DNA of 64,000 nt. Source: Chrysogorgia sp. JL179-B06 (taxonomy: Eukaryota > Cnidaria > Anthozoa > Scleralcyonacea > Chrysogorgiidae). This document shows positions 38,226-51,929 of the stretch, piece by piece. The translations under genes were made by a program, and so were the position numbers. The notes below the pieces were generated by a model. The model was given only the letters and a program-made list of their open reading frames with translations, was not told the DNA's origin and made no database searches. Each line of letters starts with the position of its first letter. Position 1 is the stretch's first letter. The stretch covers positions 2,782,001 through 2,846,000 of the forward strand of contig JAYKKM010000216.1 of NCBI GenBank assembly GCA_035772405.1. The letters run 5' to 3'.

Positions 38226-39485
38226 TTAATAGTCACTTAATTCTTTATCGATCTCATTATCGATCTCATCTAGACATTTTTCGTATTCGTCACGATCTTT
38301 GCCGCGAAAATATATGTAGGCGAGGAAACCGACAAGGGTGCAAGCGGTGGCAAGGGAGTAGCATAACAGAGTTTTTTTTGTTCCAATGGCATTAAAAAGT
38401 AAACCCATAACTCCTGATCCGGATTCAATGCCTATTGAGTAAACCATCTCCAAAAGTCCTATATAATGGAGAAAATGGCGGGTTAGTTTAGATACTCGTA
38501 AATTAGGTTCTTCTATATGTTTACATGAAGCTGGCCTGAGTTCAGGTTCGACTGCCTTTAGTTCGGATGTAGTGTTTTCCCCGTAGGTTGTTTACATGCA
38601 TGGGTCTGGGTCTGGCCTGAGAGCCTAAACTCGGGTTGTTGCCAGACTGACCTGAACACTTCAGGCCGGCCTGACTCCGGATCTTTTCATGCAAACAAGA
38701 TATATGTCAGATCTGGTTTCTTTTAACCAGCTTTCTAAAAGTTGCTGGCAGGCCTGAGGTCAGACCAGCCCCATGCATGCAAGTGAACAAGAGCTGAAAT
38801 GAGCAGAGCATGCAGGCAGGTGTGAGGTCAGCCTAAGGTAAACAAGAGCTGCATGAAAAAAGCAAATGCAGGCAGGTCTTAGGACAGCCCAGAGTCTCGG
38901 ATAAACAAGAGCTAAAATGAGCAAGTGCAGGCATATCTGACGTCACGCGGGCCTCAGATATAAATCAGTCATAGCTGAAATGAACAAATGTAGACAGGTA
39001 TGAGCTGGGTCTTGCAGGCCAGTCTAATGTAACAACCCTAACTCTAGACTGTTTACAGCCGGCATTTTGCGTAAGTTTCGTCTATGAACAATTGAGTTAA
39101 TTCGTGCCCATTGGCGTAGAGGTGTTTTGATTGGCCCACGTACCTGTACACGAACGCCGGAGATGATCCGAACGGAGGCTCCTCATGCACGCGCGGTCTT
39201 TTCGCTGCACCAACACGGTCAAGTGAATCCGTAAAAGAGCTTCGCGTTTAAATGATGTAGAGTGCTCCTCTAGTTTACCTAGATGTTTTTATCGCTGCCT
39301 TTTAAAATGCTCAAGCTTCTTAAGCTTATATTCAACCAAGATTTACAGATATAAATGGACTTAATTTCTGACTACGCTGAAGGGCAGTAAAACGTTTGGA
39401 GAGAGAACTACGCGCGCATCAAATTTTATCAATCAGTCAATCAATCAATCAATCAATCAACCAACCAACCAACCAACCAACCAAC

Positions 39486-39531
<46 letters not shown>

Positions 39532-41043
39532 GATACCATTGATAAGGTTTCTTTATCACATTATGACAAAGAACACGATACATTTATGTAAAATGAAAAT
39601 AAAATGGTGGGAGACGCTACAAACAAGATGCCATGTTATGTTTTTTACGCGAGGGTCATATCATTTACCATTTTATTAATCACTTTCACATACGGAAATT
39701 ACGTTAGGTTTCCCAATGTGCACGTGTTACCCTAACTGGCGTCGTCCATGAATTTTTGGTGGATTGCGCCTCCTCTATTCAATGTGAGTTCTACTCGTCA
39801 GTTAAAGTAAACTATAAAAATATCAAATACTATATAATTTCTTACCAAGAATTGCAGCCGAGCTGGCTTTGGACCCCGCCTTTGAAAAATGTACCGTCAG
39901 CGCACTGTAGGACAAACCGTACGCGCCCGCCTGGAGAACGTCGATGGCGAGAATAAGCCAGGGAATGTTGATGAAAGATATGGCCAAATAGGAGACAAAA
40001 AATAGGAATAAAGAGACTGCTATGGTTTTCAGATCACCGACTTTTTCTATCAGGAATCCTGATAGATAAAACCACAGCGCTACCAAGGGTCGCCTGATTA
40101 AACCAGCAACTCCCATAATTGTCGGGCTTCCTGATAACTCGCTGATGTACCAGAACTCCCAGTTGAATTGAAAATTTGTGCAGCAGCCGATGTAAAAGGC
40201 GACGATTAACACAATTATGTAATGAAAGTCAGATAAGAATGTTTTGACTTCAGTCCAATTGATGACGCGCTGCTTGTGGTATTCGTATTTTAACCAAGGT
40301 ATAGAGAAAAAATACAACATTGTTCCCATCCCTGCCCAAATAAATGTTACGTGGTAGCCATCGCCGATAATTCCGCAAATACTGAGCTTTATGTGCGAAG
40401 CTAGTAGACCAATGGCTAGGAGGGAGACACTGCCGCCGATGTGCGCCCACATAAAGTAAGACCCAAAGCTTGCTCTCTCTTCTTTAAGGTACGTTATTGT
40501 AGCCACATTTTGCAGAGAGAGGATCCCTCGAATCACAACTGTATACAACGTCTTCGTAATGGCCATGAACACAAAAAGAGTGCTCAACCAAGGGACATAA
40601 TTTTTCCGCTTGACTTCAACAGCATGAGGAGTTGGTATTTTTACAACTGTCGAATTCGGTGTAAATCGTGAATGTGTATCTCTGTTGACAGAATGCACGT
40701 TACGTAGGTTATCGTTTCGATTCGGTGGAGTCTCATTCGGGTTTACAAAGCATGTTGGGAAAGACACAGCAAGTGGTAAAAGAGGAGCGAAAAATATTTG
40801 GATAAGGACCATGGTTAGTACGAGTAAAACGAGTTTTCTTGCTCGAAATCTGTCCCCGAGAAATCCGAATAGTGGTAAGCATAAGTTCTGTATGCCCATA
40901 AGTGATGCCAAACCAATCTGAGATGGACTGAAGCCAAGTTGTTTCATATAAAGATTGTTGTACTCGACATAAACGATAGCGCTACTCGTTCCGAAGAGGA
41001 AACCCCATTTGAGCGCTAAAGATTCCATCGAAAATAACTCCAT
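38226..41043 (-). CDS. MFSD6-like major facilitator transporter, gene 2 (two exons)
   Basis: Exon 1 runs 41043-39846 and exon 2 runs 38458-38226, giving about 476 residues. Donor CTTG/GTAAG and acceptor ATATAG/GACTTTTGG are identical in position to gene 1. The start is MELFSMESLALKW. The MKQLGFSPSQIGLASLMGI block, the motif-A-like GFLGDRFRARKLVLL, and GSPTIMGVAGLIRRPLVA in the second half are conserved, with about 12 membrane segments. The tail differs from gene 1 and ends EIDKELSDY. Small insertions and deletions are confined to the large polar loop (residues about 110-155), as expected if both genes are under constraint. The 1.4-kb intron contains a minisatellite and an AATC array. The substrate is unknown; the function is inferred from the family. 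Confidence 0.87.
38785..39010. repeat. Intronic minisatellite (GCAGGCAGGT type)
   Basis: Four degenerate units of about 60 bp with AACAAGAGCT and AAATGAGCA words, homologous to 23755-23930 in gene 1. Confidence 0.75.
39430..39531. repeat. (AATC)n/(AACC)n microsatellite
   Basis: AATC repeats change to AACC in the middle and back to AATC, about 100 bp in all. It lies in the intron of transporter gene 2. Confidence 0.95.
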
Positions 41044-41583
41044 GTTGTTGAAACGATACGTGCAGGACGGCGATCTCTGTACAAATGCGTGCGACTATAA
41101 TGAGGGAGTAACATCCTGTTGACACGATTTGAATGATCTGTATATTTATACTATAGATATTTCCATCTTAAAACGATTATAGTGTTTCTCAACAAAAAAC
41201 AATTAAACAAATACGCAACCCTCATACTAAAAGTGAATTAGTATTAGTGCAGGTAAAATACTGTTTTTTAAAATGTAATGTCTTCTGTGAGGGCATTTAA
41301 TGTTGGGTTTAACTGATCAAATTCATGACAGAGAACACATCGGTTCAGTAGCAACGTGCCTATGCACATGCGTGCTAGCTTGTGTGTGGTATACGGTTGG
41401 CCTGTACCTAATTCAAAGTTTAAATGTGTCGAGCAATATTTCGCACGTGTAATATGTTGTCGTAGTAACGTGGAAAAATCAGGAATATACAGAAAGGAAA
41501 TCAGGGTATGGCTATTGTGACCGATACGATGGCAGCCTTAGGTTGTGTATATAGTAAGAGAACAGATTGCTTTTAAAATTAGT
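41044..41583. promoter_or_regulatory. 5' flank of transporter gene 2
   Basis: Conserved with the flank of gene 1 (26416-26880) over about 480 bp, apart from a few small insertions near 41270 and 41410. The conservation stops at TA where the next repeat begins. Confidence 0.5.
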
Positions 41584-41840
41584 ACACTGTTATTTTCAGG
41601 GAGTTATTTTAACTCCAATTTAGGAGTTAAAAAAAAAGGTTCAGGACAATCCGCTTTTTTGGGGTTATTTTTACTTCAGTGATTTGGGGTTATTTTTACT
41701 CCTAATTTGGAGTTATTATTACTCCGTTTCTGGGGTTATATTTATCCCTTTTTGGGGTTAATTTTACTCCAAATTTTTGGGATTATTTTTAACCAAATTT
41801 TTGGGATTATTTTTTCCTCGATATTGGAATTATAAAATTT
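41584..41840. repeat. Palindromic-word repeat (GGAGTTATTTTAACTCC type)
   Basis: It begins CACTGTTATTTTCAGGG after TA and continues with about nine degenerate copies of a 17-bp word, GGGGTTATTTTTACTCC and variants. The homologous flank of gene 1 has no such sequence at 26876, so it is an insertion at a TA dinucleotide. The right end is not recognisable. Confidence 0.7.
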
Positions 41841-42764
41841 ATGAAAAAACACCAAGCCTAGGCTTTGGAGTTTCTCTACAAAAGGCGATTTGAGTCTACT
41901 TTTATCAGCTTACTCCGCGTCGAACGCCGGCCCTATTACTTTACTCGCCAAGGGGGAGACCCCACGATAGCGTAAAATGGACGCTTGATAAATAATTCCA
42001 CAATGAAATTATATACACGATCCTTTTGGCTTTGCCCTAACTAGTATATATAATTAATAAAAAATATGCGCATAGTTTCAATGAAAACAACAATATAAAT
42101 CAGGCCACTGGTCATTTGGAAAAATATATTTTGTTAGATTTAAAGTACATAATATAAGTGTCATGCTTCGTGCCATTGTGCTTCGTCACCGTTCTGAAAA
42201 TTAATAAAAAGGGGAGTTAAAAATAAAATGTGATAGATAAAATGAAATAGAAAGATATCATGAGTATAATGTACGTCACAAAGTAAACTTTATAGAAATA
42301 TACTGTACCTTACCTTATATCTTGATCCACCAGGTTTGTGAGGTGCATATTTTAGGAATTCTGCCATGAGTTCTTCGACACAACGACACTCCTCTATAAA
42401 CGATATTGTAGATTTGATTAATATTATAACTCAACTGGAAATATTCAAACCAAATAGCTAGATTTACACGTGACTAGCGAATATACAGTATGTTAGAATC
42501 CCACCAACACGCTCAAAACCGGAACCAGTTGCAAAAACTGTCAGGTTGGAATTAAATCTGCGACCTGGATAATATACACCAGCCCTCTAAACAATTGAGC
42601 TACAGGATAGCAGGTAAATTCCCAACTAGAAGGCCTGGTAGTTGGATTGTTTGCAACTGGTGGGTTACATATATATTTATCACACTGACAATATCACTAT
42701 CAACTGCGAAATATCCATGTTATTTTTCATTATTATAAAAGCTATACACATGTCTGGTTCAGAC
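41841..42764. other. Intergenic, nothing recognised
   Basis: AT-rich with scattered stops in all frames and no repeat that I could match elsewhere. A weak tRNA-like B-box stretch around 42540-42610 could not be folded. Confidence 0.3.
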
Positions 42765-43090
42765 GTAATTGTTCTGACTCGAGTAAGCATTCTTCCTCTA
42801 ATTTCTAAATACGGATAAGCTGGTTGAAAATACGAGGCAAAGCTGATTTTTTTAACCGGTGTGTCCGTATTTAGACATCAGAGGATGAACAATTACGAGT
42901 ATTAGAACTTGCTTCTCAAACGAATCCATATTTTGTGAGAAAATTAGTTAGCAAAATTTGGCCATAATCTTACTCTTATTGCTAAATACTCATTAAATAT
43001 TGATTTATTTTGAATTTTCATCATGAGTTATTAATGAGTTTGAGAAGAATAGTTGTAACACGAGTAAGCGTACTTCCTCTGATTTCAACA
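42765..43090. repeat. Imperfect fold-back repeat
   Basis: GTAATTGTTC ... CTCGAGTAAGC near 42768 is inverted as GATGAACAATTACGAG near 42885 and partly repeated as CACGAGTAAGCGTACTTCCTC near 43060. The arms are short and diverged. Confidence 0.4.
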
Positions 43091-43989
43091 ATTACGGTAT
43101 TTACTATTGATCTTTAGTATTTTAATCACAAGGTTGATCAAGGTGATAAGTTAGACAGAACATTATGGCAACTATGTCTACGGATAAAATTTAACTGGCT
43201 AATGCCCTGTGATTATTGGGAACAAACACAAAATCCTAATTAGAGTAAAGAGTTATTGCGGCAAAATAAATGACAACAGACATTACAAAAGTAAATTTTA
43301 GTATCCAGACAAGAAAGAAACAACAGAAAATGCTAGTGCGGTGTTTTGACAAAACTATTGACTTTCTATTGTTTAAACTGAGTTTTTGAATGTTATGTGA
43401 CACTGGTCACGCAAGTCACATTTTTATGGCACACGAGTCACATTAGATTTGCATTATTATCTATTTAACTAAAAATAGTTTTGGTAAATTTTAACTCGAG
43501 TATTATAATTTTATGTCTAACAATAAATCTAACAATATCTTATACAGTAAATTAATGTTAGGATTAAATAAAATCAATATGTTGCCAGGAAAATACATCC
43601 CATCTGGTGATACTTTCTTTATCTGTGGCTGTCACACGAGTCACATGATAAGTCATTAAATCGAAGGTATTTTTAAAATAGAATTATTAGGAAATAAGGA
43701 TATTAAATTGAATATCTCCACAAGGCCTTCCTTTTAACCAAAGCAAGCTTGCTTATTGCTAAATTGAAGGGTAGAAAAATCTTTAACCCCAAAATGTTGT
43801 GACTTGATCATCGAGTCACCATCGCATGGCCATATAATAAAAACCATATTAACCTCATTTGGTTAAAAACCACAGGCAGAATAATTTAACTGTAAAGGTT
43901 TCCATATGATGCTAATAAAGACAGACTATTTGATTGGCAAATTATGATTGTGAAGGTACAACAAAGGGATATATTAATATACTTCATTA
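43091..43989. other. Intergenic, nothing recognised
   Basis: No coding region, RNA gene or repeat was recognised. CACACGAGTCACAT words recur at 43430 and 43632 without forming an array. Confidence 0.3.
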
Positions 43990-44615
43990 GGGTGGACCTT
44001 ATTTTATTTTGTATACTGTAGTATCACCCTCTTAAATGGTTCTAATTGGGTTAACAATGGTGTGTGTAAAATTGTATTAAAAACCATTGATATTTAAGGG
44101 GGGTCAGTCAAGTACCCTGAAATTTTTACTAGAGTATCCGTATGAGAAAAATCAGCCAAATTGTCCAATATGCTATAAGTCCTCAGGGGAGTATCGGATT
44201 GGTCTACCAATCTATTTTTAGTCTATGTTGAGACCTGGTTTCTTATTTGACTTTAAGACAAACTTATAGCTATGGTTTCCGAGATATAGAGCTCCAAATT
44301 TTTTTAATAAATAAAGAATTTTAAGAACATTGGATCCCTATACTGTATCTTGGAAACCATACATTTTTGGCTATAAGTTTGTCTTAACGTCAAATAGGAA
44401 ACCATGTCTAAATCCGACACTCCCTCGAGGACTGATTTTTCTCATACGGATACTGTAGTAAAAATTTCAGGGTCCTTGAGCTCCCCCCTAAATATGAATG
44501 CAGTAGTTTTTAATACAATTTTACACACATCATTTTTAACCCAATTGGAACAATTTAAGAGCATGAGACTATACAAAATAAAAATAAATAAAATAAGGAA
44601 CACCCTAATACTTGA
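43990..44615. mobile_element. Fold-back element with ~280-bp arms
   Basis: The left arm (AGGGTG ... TTATTTTATTTTGTATA, GTACCCTGAAATTTTTACTA, GGTTTCTTATTTGAC) and the right arm, its reverse complement, meet near 44310. The outer ends read TTAGGGTG and CACCCTAA. The arms are about 85% similar by eye. There is no transposase; reading frames through it are by-products. Confidence 0.78.

Positions 44616-46097
<1,482 letters not shown>

Positions 46098-46167
<70 letters not shown>
46098..46167. repeat. (TA)n microsatellite
   Basis: TA tract separating the SINE dimer from a Penelope tail pair. Confidence 0.95.
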
Positions 46168-46168
<1 letters not shown>

Positions 46169-46211
46169 CAAAGTGAAAAGGTGGTAAACTGCCAAGAATT
46201 TAGTGACGAGA

Positions 46212-46246
46212 TACTGACGTTTCGAGCGGAGCCCTTCATCAGAGTA
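46212..46246 (-). ncRNA. Hammerhead ribozyme, type I
   Basis: Same sequence as 33601-33635: stem I UACU/AGUA, CUGAUGA, stem II GGGC/GCUC, GAAA, triplet GUC. Confidence 0.85.
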
Positions 46247-46612
46247 AGACGAGATGAAATGAAATAAATAGGGCTTATATATATGCCAAAAGGGTGTCAC
46301 AAGTAGAAAGTAGCCAATCAAATGCACGGGAGATAAACAAACTAATAATTAATGAGATGGGAAACGTTAGATCATTTGCTATTTTTAACAGTCGATCAGC
46401 AAGCAGACTGAGGGGGCGGGAGAAATGACAGGTCCAATATTCAAGGGGATTAGGCGATAATATTAGCATAAGAAACAAAAACTTGAAAAGGAATGAAAGT
46501 GCATACGCGAATAATAAAAAATTAATCTCCCGTGCATTTGATTGGCTACTTTCTACTTGTGACACCCTTTTGGCATATATATAAGCCCTATTTATTTCAT
46601 TTCATCTCGTCT

Positions 46613-46647
46613 TACTCTGATGAAGGGCTCCGCTCGAAACGTCAGTA
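46613..46647 (+). ncRNA. Hammerhead ribozyme, type I
   Basis: Inverted twin of 46212-46246, with all core positions and stems intact. Confidence 0.85.
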
Positions 46648-46724
46648 TCTCGTCACTAAATTCTTGGCAGTTTACCACCTTTTCACTTTGCTATATATTC
46701 AAAACACTGTCTACGCAGCACTCT

Positions 46725-46727
<3 letters not shown>

Positions 46728-46814
<87 letters not shown>
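46728..46814. repeat. (TA)n microsatellite
   Basis: Pure tract between two Penelope elements of different families. Confidence 0.95.
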
Positions 46815-46819
<5 letters not shown>

Positions 46820-47308
46820 GTAAAATAAAGGAGACGAAGGTTTTCACTTACGCATTTTTATTACTGGTCAGTAAATTCGTGCACACGGTGCTGCACTCAT
46901 CAGATATAAATGCCTAATAACTAATAACATGTTTATATAGAATATACAACAGGAAGCTGAGTGAGCCTATGATAATGAGATAAAACAATGGTCAAACCCC
47001 TAGTGTGAATATTGTACAATTAAAAATTCAGTAATAAAAACAAATATGCGGTAAAAATACTTGAGAAATGTTTTAAAAAACATGAATAAAAGTTCTATCA
47101 TAAAATTTCTATAATAAAAACGTATATTAAGTACAAGTCTAAGAGCCTATGTTACAGAGTTTCTCAGGGTGAATTTGTTAGAATGTCGGCAAGCGGTCAC
47201 GAGTTCATTGCGCTTATTTAAAGTTGATAGCCTAGGTTTACAAATTATAAAAAACTTTTCCCATAAGCATATGTAATTTTAAACTTTTCCCATAAGCACA
47301 TGTAATTT

Positions 47309-48162
47309 TAAAGAACATACCAGAATCTATCAACAAGCGCCTTTCCGAAACATCATCCGACGAAGAGTCCTTCAACAAAGCCGCACCTCAGTACCAAGAA
47401 AGCATAAATAAAAGTGGATATAACCACAAGCTCAAGTTTACGACACCGACATTGTCAACACCCCAAACCAATAACCAGAGGAGAAATCGAACTAGAAATA
47501 TTATTTGGTACAATCCACCGTATAGCAGAAATGTGGCTTCAAACATCGGGCAAGAATTTCTCAAAATAATTGATGAAGAATTCCCAAAAGACCAGGTACT
47601 GAGTAAAATTTTCAATAGAAATACAGTTAAGATAAGCTATGGCTGCATGACCAATGTCAAGCAATCGATTGACGGACAAAATAAATCTAACATCGCTAAG
47701 AGTAGTCAAAATGAGCTTCAGAAGAAAGAATGTAACTGCAGAAAACAAAACGAATGCCCTTTGTCTGGACAATGCCTAAGTGAATCGGTAATATATCAAG
47801 CTACAGTGACTACCAATGATGGCAAACCGGAAGAAACATACATAGGACTCACAGCCAACACATTTAAGACCAGATTCAATAACCATAAAGCATCGTTCAA
47901 AAATGAAACCAAGAAATCAAGCACAGAACTTAGCAAACCCATTTGGGAACTAAAAAACAACAAGACCGCATACCAGATTACTTGGAAAATCCTCAAGCGA
48001 GCAAAACCATACAACCCCGCCAGCAACAGATGCAACCTATGCTTATGGGAAAAGTTTTTTATAATTTGTAAACCTAGGCTATCAACTTTAAATAAGCGCA
48101 ATGAACTCGTGACCGCTTGCCGACATTCTAACAAATTCACCCTGAGAAACTCTGTAACATAG
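47309..48162 (+). CDS. Penelope-like ORF fragment with GIY-YIG endonuclease
   Basis: Open frame ending at 48162; the first in-frame Met is at 47452, but homologous sequence starts earlier (IPESINKRLSETSSDEESFN near 47320). It includes the linker motif IIWYNPPYSRNV, the IFNRNTVKISYGCM segment, and a Cys-rich CNCRKQNECPLSGQC. The GIY-YIG domain follows at residues about 110-145 (VIYQATVTTN, TYIGLTANTFKTRFNNH, with the catalytic Arg in the last helix). Near the end are [14 protein letters not shown] and [17 protein letters not shown]. The reverse transcriptase is missing. The frame is intact, so the insertion is probably young. It belongs to a different family from the 33-kb element. Confidence 0.88.
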
Positions 48163-48395
48163 GCTCTTAGACTTGTACTTAATATACGTTTTTATTATAG
48201 AAATGTTATGATAGAACTTTTATTCATGTTTTTTAAAACATTTCTCAAGTATTTTTACCGCATATTTGTTTTTATTACTGAATTTTTAATTGTACAATAT
48301 TCACACTAGGGGTTTGACCATTGTTTTATCTCATTATCATAGGCTCACTCAGCTTCCTGTTGTATATTCTATATAAACATGTTATTAGTTATTAG

Positions 48396-48454
48396 GCATT
48401 TATATCTGATGAGTGCAGCACCGTGTGCACGAAACTGACCAGTAATAAAAATGC
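48396..48454 (+). ncRNA. Hammerhead ribozyme, type I, extended stem I
   Basis: It lies 234 bases after the Penelope stop codon. Stem I pairs GCAUUUAUAU with AUAAAAAUGC over ten positions with one A-A mismatch. It has CUGAUGA, stem II GUGCA/UGCAC with an 8-nt loop, GAAA, stem III CUG/CAG with loop AC, and cleavage triplet GUA. It has the longest stem I in the window, and its strength does not need a dimer. Confidence 0.9.
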
Positions 48455-48552
48455 GTAAGTGAAAACCTTCGTCTCCTTTATTTTACCTTTATTTATGCTC
48501 TGGACTAGTTTCATTGAGCACTCTGCCAATCAGTATTTGCAAAAAACTTTAT

Positions 48553-49032
<480 letters not shown>

Positions 49033-49705
49033 TATTGACATGTGTATATTGTTCGGTTTAGTGGGCCGGCTGGCTGATTGCCAACTAATGCATGAGTCAA
49101 TTCCAAACTTGACCATCCCCCCCGGGAGACCCCAGCACATTTGCTTTTTGGTACAGTATTCCCAGGGGTCTGGAATTTTCCTGCTAAGCAGTGCACCGGG
49201 GCCGGACATTATACGAACTCTCCAAAACCCCCGGGGATTTGACCCAAACTAAGACCGCAAAGGACTATGGGTGTAAATATTTCCTCGTGAATATGGATGA
49301 GTTTGAAGGGAAAGAAAATGGAATTACACTTGAACTTGCTCACAATCAAGTTACTCGATCGACAGATTTCAGAAATTAAAGAAAAGACACGCTGAACACC
49401 TTCGAAGTGATGAACATACATCGCGCCCTATTAAACAACCGTAACTACCGAAAAGCCTCGTTTTCATAAAATTGCCGCCATATTTGCAATCGGCCTACTA
49501 CCTACTTTTATCTCTTTTAGTTTATATATTATGTTAATGATTTGGTGGAGTCGTAAAGTCATTAACATAGAGAATAAAAAGAAGAAGACCTATCACACTA
49601 CCTTGCGGTACACCAGACTTACTGTAACACTAATGTACGACGAAGAAACTCCTTCAACAACAGCACGCTGTTTTCGATCATGAAGATAATCGGCAAACCA
49701 TTTAA

Positions 49706-51192
49706 GGTGGCTCCCTACCCTTTAAATCATAGGGGTCTGGTATCTAATCTCGCAACGTGCGTGATTCGTGTATAAAATTACGAACGCGAGAAATTTGCGT
49801 GTAACGTCCACGCAAAAAGTAAACAGACTATATTAAAAGCATTCAAAAATGGCTGCATTTCTAAGTTTATTTCGCTTTATAAAAACAAATTTTCGCGGTT
49901 TCATTTATTTTAAAAAAATTACTAAAATAAACAATGGGTTAAAATTCAATTATGACACGAGTTCGTTTCTGAGACAACTCTCAAACTGCGAATCCTACGG
50001 GCGGAAAGAACCATTGGTCAGCGACGGCGAAAACTCGGCATTAAAAACACCACATTTTCTGGGATTTGTGGCTTGTTTATTCGGAGTTATTTTGGGAAAT
50101 AAGCTTAACGCGGCTGGAGACGGTGAAGTGGTACACAGGCATCCAGGTACACTGGATACAAAAACCTAAAGCTGACATGAACTATCTCGACAAGCGCCAT
50201 AATTTACTTCAAACATTTGTTGGTAATCTTTATCATCCAAAGGATAGTAATAGTCCTCTAACTCAGGGTATGGATCAAAAACTTGCTGCTAGTGGTCTTT
50301 CGTACGACGATCTGTTGACTTTGTACAAGAAATTTGGAGAACCAGGAGTTATCGCTGTCTTGCCATTGTGCCAACAACAAGCCAATATGAAAGCCGAGCA
50401 CGAGTCACGACTCACGAAGAGCAAAAAGAATAAAAGATACTAGGAAATATCGTTCAATATCTGGTAAATCAAACTACATAATTCATGAAGAAAAGATAGA
50501 TAAGCCTCTTCTTTTGTCTTTACCACGTAAAGTAATTTCTAGATGGCTAACGACTAACGTCCAAACAAAAATATATGCATTGCTGATTTCCAAACAACTT
50601 CAATTGCGTGGAATACGCGTGTTTTCCAAAATGCGCCTGCAATTTTATGCACGCGCATGACAAACCATTGATCTTGTGGGGTCTCCAAAGTATTTTGGCC
50701 GCGTAGCTTTCCCATATGTTAATTGCAACGGCATTCGCCAAAACGCCTGGTAACATATCCTAAAATTTGGCACAGCAATAGATTAATGCACGGAGGTTTT
50801 GTTGAAGAAATTTAAGAAAATTCTGTAGAACCAAAATAAAGAAAACAGCGATTTTTTATACAGCGAGAACCTCTCTACAGATTTGTTTTATTTTTCACAT
50901 GGGGTTTCCAAACCATAAATAATCTAACATTAGCACAAAAAATTTGGGGGTCACCAGGCTTATTACCGAAATATAAGTCAAAATGGTATATAAATGTGAT
51001 ATTTTTGAAAATTATAAAGCCCAACGGTTGCCATGGTAACACATTATGCTTTTGTTACTCTTTTGTGCCATGTTTGGTTATACTCGTGTTAGTATAAAAT
51101 AATGTCAATGGTGCTTCCATCAAACCTGCTTGCATAAAATAAGGCATATTTGTAGGCGCAGCTTAAAAGCCCTCGAACTGTAGGGAGCCACC
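49706..51192. mobile_element. TTAA-flanked DNA element, 1.49 kb
   Basis: Perfect 13-bp terminal inverted repeats (GGTGGCTCCCTAC and complement) are flanked by TTAA at 49702-49705 and 51193-51196. The LINE frame is continuous across it. TTAA targets are used by piggyBac and Kolobok elements; no transposase is recognised inside, so it is non-autonomous. It carries one plus-strand coding segment of unknown origin. Confidence 0.9.
49849..50443 (+). CDS. Unrecognised ORF pair inside the TTAA element
   Basis: The first frame (49849-50169, 106 codons) starts MAAFLSLFRFIKTN and has a hydrophobic segment FLGFVACLFGVILGN near its end, a possible membrane anchor or mitochondrial-type leader. A second frame overlaps it and gives, from Met at 50177, an 88-residue hydrophilic segment with NLLQTFVGNLYHP, LAASGLSYDDLLTLYKKFGE and a Lys-rich C-terminus, stopping at 50443. 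Together they look like one protein with a frameshift near 50120-50165, or two spliced parts. I do not recognise the family. It could be captured host coding DNA or an accessory protein of the element. It lies 143 bp inside the left end. Confidence 0.5.
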
Positions 51193-51929
51193 TTAAGAAG
51201 AGGACCGGAAATTCCGTAAGTTTTCAGCTTGGATAAGAGTTTACAATGAGATTTAGCAAAATCAAGATATATGAGGTCAATTTCTTTACCAGCATCAACG
51301 GCGCTACCAATGTCGTGAAATATATTAAGAAGTTGAGTAACACATGACCTATTACAGCGGAAACCATGCTGGAGATCATATAAAGAGTTCTTAATGAAAA
51401 AAGAAACTTGACTAAAAATTAAACGTTCAAGAACTTTAAATTAGTAACTTCATGAACGTCACTTTTCTTAGGGACTGGAACTATATATTAGCATGTTTCC
51501 ATTCTGATGGAACTATATACACCCTGTTGGATAGATAACTCGAAGAGAGCAGCCAGGGAGGGAGCGATAACTTCAGAACATCGTTTTAAGAGATAAGCAG
51601 GTATTACATCTGGGATGACAAATTTATAAGAAATTTATAAGACAAATTTATAAGGAGACTGTACTAAGGATTCAGAAACAATTATGGAGTCAAGAGAATT
51701 GAGAGTAGACTTTGAAGGAGATTATAAAGAAGAACCAGAAAAAAAGAAAAAAGCATCAGCCTTTTCTTTTGAAGAAGAGAGTTTGAAGACCTCCTAATTT
51801 CATCACATCTGCAGGTAATGAGGATTTTGACGATATAGACTTGTCCAGAAAGGTTTAGAATTAACGTATATAGATTCAGACAAACTATATAGATAAATAT
51901 TCTCTTTTTCTAGCGTTAATCCAACACTT

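Larger units (their letters stand above)
46168..46694. mobile_element. Inverted pair of Penelope-like tails (33.5-kb family)
   Basis: The left part (46168-46520, minus orientation) equals the 3' UTR and ribozyme tail of the Penelope element at 33540-33960. The right part (46527-46694, plus orientation) is an inverted copy of its last 168 bp. Both ends abut (TA)n. No coding sequence is left. Confidence 0.82.
46815..48490 (+). mobile_element. Penelope-like element with inverted 3'-end copy at its 5' end
   Basis: Arms 46815-47272 and about 48040-48490 are reverse complements of about 455 bp (outermost AAGGTAAAATAAAGGAGACG). The plus-strand reading frame for the endonuclease region lies between and runs into the right arm. 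The element is 5'-truncated and carries a reversed copy of its own tail in front. A full ribozyme ends the right arm; the left-arm copy is mutated in GAAA (46874-46903). Confidence 0.88.
49500..51900 (-). pseudogene. LINE reverse transcriptase, split by TTAA element
   Basis: The minus strand from about 51550 reads an RT finger/palm region (KVLERLIFSQVSFF, GFRCNRSCVTQLL, DIGSAVDAGKEIDLIYLDFA). It reaches KLKTYGISGPLLK at the right edge of an insertion, resumes after it with WFADYLHDRKQRAVVEGVSS, and ends near GVPQGSVIGLLLFILYVNDF around 49560. The order proves one interrupted LINE, CR1/Jockey-like. Several stops and frameshifts lie on both sides, so it was inactive, perhaps before the insertion. 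Confidence 0.8.

Noticed and set aside
46874..46903. Hammerhead in the left arm of the 46.8-48.5-kb element
   Set aside because: The GAAA box is mutated to GAAU, so it is treated as a degenerate copy of the one at 48396.
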